From positions 1,095,378 to 1,159,377 of the forward strand of contig JAOSJK010000001.1 of the NCBI GenBank assembly GCA_027494135.1: DNA of 64,000 nucleotides. The letters run 5' to 3'. Of the stretch, positions 7,507-14,474 are shown one piece after another. How positions within the stretch are numbered: position 1 is the first letter of the stretch; each line of letters opens with the position of its first letter. The notes beneath the pieces are model-generated. The model was given only the letters and a program-made list of their open reading frames with translations, searched no databases and was not told the origin of the DNA. A program made the translations under genes and the position numbers. Source of the stretch: Acidimicrobiia bacterium (GTDB lineage: Bacteria > Actinomycetota > Acidimicrobiia > IMCC26256 > PALSA-610).

Positions 7507-9096
7507 GTGCCCGGCGACGCCTCCCCAGACCTCGCCGTGGGCGGGTTCAGCGACCGGGGACCGTGGGTGGTCGACCCCGACGACCTGACGTGGCTCCGGG
7601 GCCTCGGCCCCGAACGGGAGCGAGCCCGCAACCAGGTGCCCCGGTGGCTCGAGACCGGTCACGTCCCCCCGCTCGGACGCCTCTCGCGCGTCGTGGTCCT
7701 GGTCGGCTGGGCCCTGGCGGCCTGGTATGTAACAGACCGCCGCCGTGGTCGGTCCGCCAGCCGGCGGGGTCTCTCACGCCGCCTGCGCTCGTCCTTCGCC
7801 CGCCTCGGCGCCACCTACATCAAGCTCGGCCAGATCCTCTCGTCGGGTGAGGGGATGTTCCCCGAGGAGCTGGTCGCCGAGTTCAAGGACCTGCGCGACC
7901 GCGTGCCCGCCGAGCCCTTCGAGCACGTGCGGCGCGTCGTCGAGGAGGAGCTGGGGCGCCCGCTCGAAGCCGTCTTCGCGCGCTTCGAGCGACGCCCGAT
8001 CGCCGCGGCGTCGATCGCCCAGGTGCACGCGGCCCGGCTCCGCACCGGTGAGGAGGTCGTGGTCAAGGTCCAGCGCCCCCGTGTCGCCGAGCTGGTCAGG
8101 AAGGACATCGAGGCGATGGCGTGGCTCGCTCCGCGCCTCGTCGGCCGCATCCCGGTCTCGGCCCTTGCGAACCCTCCCGCACTCGTCGAGCTCTTCGCGG
8201 AGACGATCGTCGAGGAGCTCGACTTCCGCCTGGAGGCCGAGAACATGCTCGACGTCGGGCGCGTCCTCGCGGAGACCGACCAGCGGGCGGTGATCGTGCC
8301 GCGCCCGCACCCGCGCCTCGTGACGCGGCGCCTCCTCGTCATGGAGAGGCTCGACGGCTTCGCCTGGGACGACGTGCGCGCGATGAAGGACGCGGGTGTC
8401 GACACCGAGGCCGTGCTGCACGCCGGCCTCGTCTCCTTCATGGAGGGAGCGATGCTCTACGGCGTCTTCCACGGCGACCTGCACGGCGGCAACCTTGCCG
8501 TCCGCCCCGACGGGCGCACCGTCCTCATGGACTTCGGCATCACCGGGCGGATGAGCGAGCGCAAGCGCTTGGCGTTCCTGTTCCTGCTCGTGTCGGGAAC
8601 GACCGGTGACGTCATGGGCCAGCTCCGGGCTCTCCGAGACCTCGGGGCCTTCCCACCCGACACCGACCTCGACGCGGTCTTCCGCGACCTCGGCCTCGAC
8701 CGACCGACCGTGGACCCCACGACACTCGCCGCCGACCAGCTCCTCCACGAGCTCCAAGAGCTCACGAAGAAGCTCCTCGGCTACGGCGCACGCGCGCCGA
8801 AGGAGCTCATGCTCTTCGTGAAGAACATGATGTTCCTCGACGGGGCGATCGCCCTGCTCGCGCCCGATCTCGACATCATCGGGGAGCTGGAGAAGGTCCA
8901 CACCGACATCGCCACCCGCCACGGGGAGCGCCTCGCAGCCGACATGGGGATCGACGTCTCCGAGGCGACGTTCGACGCCGAGGCCATGAAGGCGGCGATG
9001 GGTGTCTCCCCCGACGTGGAGCGACTGACGTACCGCGACGTGCAGGCGCGGCGCGAGACGATCCGGCGCCGCATGGAGGAGCACCGCAGGCGCTGA
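7507..9096 (+). CDS. UbiB/ABC1/ADCK atypical kinase family protein
   Basis: 529 residues. It has the family marks in order: ATYIKLGQILSS (KxGQ motif), PIAAASIAQVHAA (Ala-rich loop replacing the Gly-rich loop), VVVKVQRP (ATP Lys), EELDFRLEAENM, HGDLHGGN (catalytic loop) and LMDFGITG (DFG). An N-terminal segment RVVVLVGWALAAWYV could anchor it to the membrane. UbiB proteins are ATPases supporting isoprenoid quinone or lipid handling. In actinobacteria, which use menaquinone, the client is unknown. The GTG start is fixed by the promoter hexamer 6 nt upstream. A family B repeat follows directly after the stop. Confidence 0.85.
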   Translation: MPGDASPDLAVGGFSDRGPWVVDPDDLTWLRGLGPERERARNQVPRWLETGHVPPLGRLSRVVVLVGWALAAWYVTDRRRGRSASRRGLSRRLRSSFARLGATYIKLGQILSSGEGMFPEELVAEFKDLRDRVPAEPFEHVRRVVEEELGRPLEAVFARFERRPIAAASIAQVHAARLRTGEEVVVKVQRPRVAELVRKDIEAMAWLAPRLVGRIPVSALANPPALVELFAETIVEELDFRLEAENMLDVGRVLAETDQRAVIVPRPHPRLVTRRLLVMERLDGFAWDDVRAMKDAGVDTEAVLHAGLVSFMEGAMLYGVFHGDLHGGNLAVRPDGRTVLMDFGITGRMSERKRLAFLFLLVSGTTGDVMGQLRALRDLGAFPPDTDLDAVFRDLGLDRPTVDPTTLAADQLLHELQELTKKLLGYGARAPKELMLFVKNMMFLDGAIALLAPDLDIIGELEKVHTDIATRHGERLAADMGIDVSEATFDAEAMKAAMGVSPDVERLTYRDVQARRETIRRRMEEHRRR

Positions 9097-9097
9097 G

Positions 9098-9149
9098 CCC
9101 GTGTTTGGACCTGAGCGAAGCCCTGGCGACCAGTGCCGTCCAAACAGGG
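9098..9149. repeat. Dispersed 51-bp inverted-repeat element, family B copy 1
   Basis: Left arm CCCGTGTTTGGAC (9098-9110, one extra G) and right arm GTCCAAACAGGG (9138-9149) flank a 27-nt interior with an inner CTGG-CGA-CCAG hairpin. It lies between the convergent UbiB-family and pirin genes and is followed by GGGTTGGGGG (9147-9156). Confidence 0.9.
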
Positions 9150-9163
9150 TTGGGGGGTGGTGG

Positions 9164-9919
9164 TCAGGCCAGAGCGGCGGGCGTGACCCAGAGCAGGACC
9201 TCCGCGCCCTCGTTCCCCGCAGTGATCCGCCTCGTGCCGGCGTCGCTCAACCGCGCCGCATCGCCCGCACCGAGGGCCGTCCCGGGCTCGAGCTCCAACC
9301 CGCCGAGGGCGACGAAGAGGTGGGCGCGTGGCGCGTCCGGCACCGCGGCCGAGGCTCCCGCACCGAGTCGCACCGCCCAGAGCGTCGTCCCCGGGGTGTC
9401 GATGGCGAGCGCCGCGTCCGCGGCACCCCCCGGGCCGGCCGCAACCGCGACGAGCCCGCCGGCAGCCAGAACATCTGAGACGTCGCGCTGCTCGTAGCCC
9501 GGCGCGAGCCCTCTGCGACCGGGAGGGGCCCACATCTGCACGACGTGCACGTCGGCCGTCGCACTCGCGTTCATCTCGGAGTGCCGGATCCCGGTGCCGG
9601 CACGCATGAACTGCGCGAGGCCCGGGTAGATGACGCCCTCGCCGCCGGTGCTGTCGCGGTGCAGAAGCTCGCCGCGCAGCACCCAGGTGACGATCTCCAT
9701 GTCGCGGTGCGGATGCTCGCCGAAGCCGCCCCCCGGGGCGATGACGTCTTCGTTGTTGACCAGCAGAAGGCCGTGATGCGTGTTCGAGGGATCGTGGTGG
9801 CCGCCGAAGCTGAAGGAGTGCCAGGAGTCGAGCCACGAGGCCACCGTGTGGAACCGCTCGCCGGCCGGCCGCACGTCGACGGCCTCGTCTCGCTCCACGA
9901 CGCCGCTGCTGTCCGCCAT
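9164..9919 (-). CDS. Pirin-family bicupin protein
   Basis: 251 residues. The N-terminal cupin carries the pirin metal motif GFGEHPHRDMEIVTWVL with LLHRDS and later GTGIRHSEMNAS, giving three His and one Glu as ligands. A second cupin half without metal ligands follows (ALGGLELEPG). Pirin-like proteins of this YhaK-type layout are cytosolic; some have quercetinase activity, others act as redox-sensing regulators. Which applies here is unknown. CAGGAT ends 6 nt before the ATG, so the transcript is probably leaderless. Family B repeats flank the gene on both sides. Confidence 0.85.
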   Translation of the reverse strand: MADSSGVVERDEAVDVRPAGERFHTVASWLDSWHSFSFGGHHDPSNTHHGLLLVNNEDVIAPGGGFGEHPHRDMEIVTWVLRGELLHRDSTGGEGVIYPGLAQFMRAGTGIRHSEMNASATADVHVVQMWAPPGRRGLAPGYEQRDVSDVLAAGGLVAVAAGPGGAADAALAIDTPGTTLWAVRLGAGASAAVPDAPRAHLFVALGGLELEPGTALGAGDAARLSDAGTRRITAGNEGAEVLLWVTPAALA

Positions 9920-9925
9920 CCGTCA

Positions 9926-9931
9926 ATCCTG
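9926..9931 (-). promoter_or_regulatory. -10-like CAGGAT, leaderless start of pirin gene
   Basis: Minus-strand CAGGAT ends 6 nt before ATG 9919. The first base departs from TANNNT. Confidence 0.45.
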
Positions 9932-9963
9932 CCCCCGATCACGCCCGCGGACGTCGCCCCACC

Positions 9964-10014
9964 CCCTGTTTGGACCTGAGCGGAGCCCTGGCGGCCAGAT
10001 CCGTCCAAACCGGG
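9964..10014. repeat. Dispersed 51-bp inverted-repeat element, family B copy 2
   Basis: Arms CCCTGTTTGGAC (9964-9975) and GTCCAAACCGGG (10003-10014) around a 27-nt interior CTGAGCGGAGCCCTGGCGG followed by CCAGATCC. One arm base differs from copy 3. GGGTTGGGGG follows (10012-10021). It lies between the pirin start and the stop of the secreted protein. Confidence 0.95.
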
Positions 10015-10025
10015 TTGGGGGTGGG

Positions 10026-11036
10026 CTAGCGGTGGACGCGGCCGGTGTTGACGACCTCGAAGGCCCTGCCGGGGACGGTCTTGAGCTGGTCGAGGTCCTC
10101 GTCGTCCCAGCGCGGATCGGCCGCTCCCGTCAGGAACCAGTTCTCGCCGTTGTCGGCGACGATCATCCCGTAGCGCTTCAGCGCACGCAGGATCACCCGG
10201 GCCTGCCCGTGGAAGCGTGACAGGTCGTACGACCGCTTCAACCTCAGCCTCAGCCCCATCGGCGGCCTGCCGGCATCGGTGCTCGACGACGCGAAGTGCG
10301 TCGCAGGGAGCACGTATCCGCGCTGAGTCCGCCTGACCGTGAACCGGATCGCGTGCCTGACCTCGCCGGCCGCGACCTCGTCGTAGCGCACGAGACCGGG
10401 CAGGATCGGCAGCCCCGCTGCGTCGGCCGACGTCCAGCCGCGCGGGCGGAGCCGGTTGGAGCGCAGGTTCCACTTCGCACCCGAGTCCGCCTCCCAGTGG
10501 TCGTTGCGCCAGAACGCCCGGTACAGCTCGAAGAGCCGGCACGAACCGCGCTGGACCACCAGGACGTGCCGGTCGCCGTCGCTCCTGCGGCCCCCCTCGA
10601 CGGGCGCCCGGCGCGGTATCGGGAAGGGTCCCGGGTCGCTCTCGTCGCCGTACGCGGTGTACACGATCGGCCACCGGTGCTGGTCCTTCGCGACCGTCAC
10701 ATACGGGATCCCGTACTTCCCACCGCCTCCGAAGTCGGCGTGGAGCTTCGTCGGACCGTCGGAGTTGATGTTCGTTATGAAGCGCCGCGACCGCCGGTGC
10801 ACCGGGAGCTTCGACACGTCGGTGTTCCACGCGTTGTCGGCGGGTAGGACACGGCAGCCACCGACCGACGGGAAGACCCGCGCTGCCGTCGCGCCCGGGA
10901 GCGGCTGTGCCCCGGCGATGACGGTCGCGGCGATGCACGCCGAGCCGACGAGCATCGCCCGCCGCAGCCCCGTCGTTCGACTGGATCCGCCCGTCGGTCG
11001 GGCTCTGCTCGTGCTCGCTCCCGCGTGAGGACCCAC
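10026..11036 (-). CDS. Secreted conserved protein of unknown function
   Basis: 336 residues. A basic N-terminus then AMLVGSACIAATVIAGAQ is a signal peptide. The mature part has PADNAWNTDVSKLPV, DFGGGGKYGIPYVTV, DESDPGPFPIPR, DRHVLVVQRGSC, GWTSADAAGLPILPGLVRYDE and DPRWDDEDLDQL. I recognise this set as a conserved extracellular family in actinobacteria and some other soil bacteria without an assigned activity. The invariant DESDPGP and the Trp/Asp-rich segments suggest a carbohydrate- or glycan-related fold, but that is only a guess. Family B repeats lie on both sides. Confidence 0.7.
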   Translation of the reverse strand: MGPHAGASTSRARPTGGSSRTTGLRRAMLVGSACIAATVIAGAQPLPGATAARVFPSVGGCRVLPADNAWNTDVSKLPVHRRSRRFITNINSDGPTKLHADFGGGGKYGIPYVTVAKDQHRWPIVYTAYGDESDPGPFPIPRRAPVEGGRRSDGDRHVLVVQRGSCRLFELYRAFWRNDHWEADSGAKWNLRSNRLRPRGWTSADAAGLPILPGLVRYDEVAAGEVRHAIRFTVRRTQRGYVLPATHFASSSTDAGRPPMGLRLRLKRSYDLSRFHGQARVILRALKRYGMIVADNGENWFLTGAADPRWDDEDLDQLKTVPGRAFEVVNTGRVHR

Positions 11037-11072
11037 GCATCGTGTATCGGCTTCTCAGCGCCCGATCTCCAA

Positions 11073-11123
11073 CCCTGTTTGGACGGATCTGGTCGCCAGG
11101 GCTCCGCTGAGGTCCAAACAGGG
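11073..11123. repeat. Dispersed 51-bp inverted-repeat element, family B copy 3 (inverted)
   Basis: Perfect 12-bp arms CCCTGTTTGGAC (11073-11084) and GTCCAAACAGGG (11112-11123) with a 27-nt interior in the orientation opposite to copies 1, 2 and 4. It lies in the divergent region between the secreted protein and lgt. Confidence 0.95.
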
Positions 11124-11164
11124 GTGGGGGCCGGGGCGACCCGGGCCGTAGAGTGTCGGTGCCG

Positions 11165-12064
11165 ATGACCGCCTTCCTGTCCACACTCGCCTCGATACCC
11201 AGCCCCTCCGATGGCGTCGTGCGCATCGGGCCGCTGCCCATCCACGCGTACGGCGTCATGATCGCCGTCGGGGTGATCGTCGCTATCCGGATCGCGGAGC
11301 GGCGCTACGCGCGGTCAGGGCACGACCCTTCGGTGATCGGCGAGATGGGCGTCGCCGTCGTGCTCGCCGGCGTGATCGGAGCGCGCGTCTACCACCTCTT
11401 CACCGGCTACGACTGGGACAGCGGCGGGTTGTCGGGGACAGTCAAGATCTGGGAGGGCGGGCTCAGCATCTGGGGCGCGGTGGCCGGCGGGGTCGTCGCA
11501 GTACTGGTGATCGCCCGCCGGCGGAGGATCGACGCTCTCCCCCTCATGGACGCCATGGGCCCGTCGGTCGTGGTCGCCCAGGCGATCGGCCGGTGGGGCA
11601 ACTGGTTCAACCAGGAGCTCTTCGGCCGGCCCACCGACCTGCCGTGGGGGCTGGAGATCGACCCGTCGCACCGACCCGACGGATACCTCGACCGCGCGAC
11701 GTTCCACCCGACGTTCCTCTACGAGTCGCTCTGGTGCCTTCTCGTCTTCGCAACGATCGTGATGGCCGAGCGACGCTTCCGGCTGCGGCGCGGCCAGCCG
11801 GTCGCTCTCTACATCGCGATGTACACGTTCGGCAGGTTCTTCTTCGAGAACATGCGGATCGACCCCGCCAGCAAGATCTTCGGGATGCGGTTCAACGGCC
11901 TGCTGAGCGCCGCCCTCTGCATCGGGGCGACGATCTGGTTCATCGTCCTCGGTCGGCGCGCACCGAGCGGCCCCGGAGCCGGCGACGAGCGGCCCACGGC
12001 ACCGCCGGGGCCTCAGAGCACACCGGACCCGCCGCCGGCGGCTGGGCTCCCCGCCGGCGGCTGA
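11165..12064 (+). CDS. lgt: Prolipoprotein diacylglyceryl transferase
   Basis: 299 residues with seven or so membrane helices. The N-terminus reads IGPLPIHAYGVMIAVGV (conserved His region), then GARVYHLF, WEGGLSIWGAVAGG and the Lgt signature GRWGNWFNQELFGRPT, then HPTFLYESLW and YTFGRFFFENMRID. It transfers diacylglycerol from phosphatidylglycerol to the lipobox Cys of secreted lipoproteins, at least two of which occur in this window (24363-25247, 54598-55538). The signature has W for the usual I/F, and GLSIW replaces the more common GLSIH. The start is ATG 11165; TAGAGT (11149-11154) lies just upstream. The frame is open to GTG 11153. Confidence 0.9.
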   Translation: MTAFLSTLASIPSPSDGVVRIGPLPIHAYGVMIAVGVIVAIRIAERRYARSGHDPSVIGEMGVAVVLAGVIGARVYHLFTGYDWDSGGLSGTVKIWEGGLSIWGAVAGGVVAVLVIARRRRIDALPLMDAMGPSVVVAQAIGRWGNWFNQELFGRPTDLPWGLEIDPSHRPDGYLDRATFHPTFLYESLWCLLVFATIVMAERRFRLRRGQPVALYIAMYTFGRFFFENMRIDPASKIFGMRFNGLLSAALCIGATIWFIVLGRRAPSGPGAGDERPTAPPGPQSTPDPPPAAGLPAGG

Positions 12065-12104
12065 GCTCCCCGCCGGGGCAGCCGGCCCCGACGCTCGGCC
12101 CCGA

Positions 12105-13487
12105 TCAGACGGTGGCGGCAACGCTCGCTGAGCTCTCCTTCACGCAGTCGCGCCCGGCGCGCTTCGCGTCGTACAGAGCCTCGTCGGCGAACCTCAGCGT
12201 CGTCCCCGGAGGCTGCCCGTGCACGTGCAGCGCGATGCCGCAGCTGAAGGTGGTGATCGGGACGCCCGCGTTCCAATCGGAGCGGAAGCGGTCGACGCTC
12301 ACCCGCGCCCGCGTGCCGGCGCGACGTAGCACCAGCACGAACTCCTCCCCGCCGTAGCGCGCACACGAGTCGCCCTCTCGGACCGCATCCCGCAGGAACG
12401 CGCCGAGTCGTCGCAGCACGTCGTCACCGACGGCGTGACCGAACTCGTCGTTCACGCTCTTGAAGTTGTCGAGGTCGAGCATCACCACGGCGTCGCCGGG
12501 CGCGAGCCGGCTCAGTGCCGCACTTGCCCCGCGCCGATTGCCCAACCCCGTCAGCTCGTCCTGGAGCGAAGCGTCGATCAACGACTCCGTTACCCACAGA
12601 CGCTCGAATGCCAGCGCTGCCTGCGTTGCGAAAGCGCCGGCGAGATCAGCGGCGTACTCCCTGTTGGTGACCCGGAGCCCCCGCAGCTCGATGGCACCCA
12701 CGACGCCGCTCGTCCCGCTGAGCGGTGCCGCCATCGAGGTCCCGTTCTCCGCCCAGGCAATCCGTCCCTCGCTCAGGCACCGCTCGACGAGCGGGCTGTG
12801 GGGATCGTCGTCGCCGGCGCTGTCGGACACGAACGAGATCTCCGCGTCATGTGCGCGCATCAGCGACGCCCCGTGTCCCGCGACCACCTTCCCTGCGTCG
12901 CGACCGTCGAGCCCGTGCGCCAGCGCTTCCGACACGGTGACGAGCCTCCGCATGTCCTGGAGTCGCCTGCCGTCGGCCTGCTCCGCGGAGCGCAGGCGGG
13001 TCGCCAGCCAGGCCAGGGCCTCGCCCATCACGACGTAGACGGAGACGGTGACCGCGAGGTACCCGACCGACGGGCCGAGCGGTTCGTGATGTACCAGCAG
13101 CGGCACGAGATATGCGAGCGCGACCATCGGCGAGCACATGAGAGAGGTCCCCGGCCTGAAGGTGACCCCGACCCACGCTGCCGCTACGACGAAGTACATC
13201 GAGTAGGTGGCGTTGTCGGGGCCGAGGGCCCAGTTCCGCCAGACGACCGAGCCGAGGGCGATCGGCACGAAGACGAGGAGCGCCCGCCGCGACCACCGGT
13301 GCCAGGGCAGGGCGAAGAGGCAGGCTCCCCCCACGATTATCGAGAGGTCGACGACGACCATCGTCGTCGTATCGACACCTTCGGGCGTGGGGAAGCCCCG
13401 GGTCGCCAGGTCGGCCAGGCCCGCCGCGACGAACATGAACGCCGCCACACGCCCGAGGAGCCTCTGTGAGAGTGCCAGCACCGCCAT
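12105..13487 (-). CDS. Membrane GAF-GGDEF diguanylate cyclase
   Basis: 460 residues. The N-terminal half has about six hydrophobic helices (residues 10-150, for example MVVVDLSIIVGGACLFAL). Then comes a GAF-like sensor region (AHDAEISFVSDS to LAGAFATQAALAF) and a complete GGDEF domain: DELTGLGNRRGA, MLDLDNFKSVNDEFGHAVGD and the active site RYGGEEFVLVLRR. RxxD (REGD) five residues before GGEEF is the product-inhibition I-site, so the enzyme should make c-di-GMP under feedback control. The C-terminal YDAKRAGRDCV is typical. No EAL domain is present. It is monocistronic. Confidence 0.9.
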   Translation of the reverse strand: MAVLALSQRLLGRVAAFMFVAAGLADLATRGFPTPEGVDTTTMVVVDLSIIVGGACLFALPWHRWSRRALLVFVPIALGSVVWRNWALGPDNATYSMYFVVAAAWVGVTFRPGTSLMCSPMVALAYLVPLLVHHEPLGPSVGYLAVTVSVYVVMGEALAWLATRLRSAEQADGRRLQDMRRLVTVSEALAHGLDGRDAGKVVAGHGASLMRAHDAEISFVSDSAGDDDPHSPLVERCLSEGRIAWAENGTSMAAPLSGTSGVVGAIELRGLRVTNREYAADLAGAFATQAALAFERLWVTESLIDASLQDELTGLGNRRGASAALSRLAPGDAVVMLDLDNFKSVNDEFGHAVGDDVLRRLGAFLRDAVREGDSCARYGGEEFVLVLRRAGTRARVSVDRFRSDWNAGVPITTFSCGIALHVHGQPPGTTLRFADEALYDAKRAGRDCVKESSASVAATV

Positions 13488-13720
13488 ACTGGAGAGACAT
13501 CGGCTCGCTTCCGCTCATCCTGGAGTCCCGATATGCGCCCGAACCCCGAGGTCTCGGGGTCATCGACCCGGCCTCGCGGGGCCTGATCCGCCGTGGCACT
13601 CCTACCGGAGGATGATCCCTTCCTCTGCCTCGGGGCCGATTGGAGAACCGACCGCGACCCGACGACAGCGGGCCGCCGCTTCCGTACCCTCTAACCCTGA
13701 CCGCCGACCAGGAGCAGACC

Positions 13721-14468
13721 GTGACCAGCACACTCGCGCCCCCGTCCTCTGCCGCGCGCGCCGTCGATGCCGTGAAGATCTACGGGCGGGGGGAGACCGC
13801 CGTGCACGCCCTCGACGGCGTCACCGTCGACTTCCCCGCCGGCGACTTCACGGCGATCATGGGCCCGTCGGGGTCGGGCAAGAGCACCCTCCTCCACTGC
13901 CTCGCCGGCCTCGACACCCTCACATCGGGCGCCGTCTACCTCGGCGACGACGAGATCGGGGGCCTCTCCGACAAGGCCCTCACCAAGGTGCGTCGTGACC
14001 GGATCGGCTTCGTCTTCCAGGCGTTCAACCTCGTGCCGACTCTCACCGCTCTCGAGAACATCACTCTCCCGGCGAGCCTCGCCGGCTCGAAGCCCGACGA
14101 GGAGTGGCTCGACACCGTCGTCGAGACTCTCAGGCTGCGCGACCGCCTCACACACCGTCCCTCGGAGCTCTCGGGCGGCCAGCAGCAACGCGTCGCCATC
14201 GCCCGCGCGCTCGCGAGCCGGCCTCAGGTGATCTTCGCCGATGAACCGACCGGGAACCTCGACTCGCGCTCAGGGGCCGAGGTGCTCGGGTTCATGCGGC
14301 AGGCCGTTCGCGATTTCCGGACAGACGATCGTCATGGTCACCCACGACCCGGTAGCGGCGTCGTACGCGAACAAGGTGATCTTCCTGGGCGACGGCCGCG
14401 TCGTCGACACGCTCGACGCCCCGACTCCCGACGCCGTGCTGGGCAAGATGCGCGGGATCGGGGGCTGA
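13721..14468 (+). CDS. MacB-type ABC exporter ATPase (apparent frameshift)
   Basis: About 248 residues from GTG 13721, preceded by AGGAG. Walker A GPSGSGKSTLLHCLAGLD, Q-loop FVFQAFNLVPTLTALENI, signature LSGGQQQRVAIARALA, Walker B VIFADEPTGNLD, then after a one-base break near 14320 the H-loop IVMVTHDPVAA and IFLGDGRVVD. The break sits at GATTTCCGGACAG, where one C too many shifts the frame. It belongs to the LolD/MacB group and forms an exporter with the FtsX-like permease that starts 7 bp after its stop. Confidence 0.85.
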
Positions 14469-14474
14469 CGCGCC

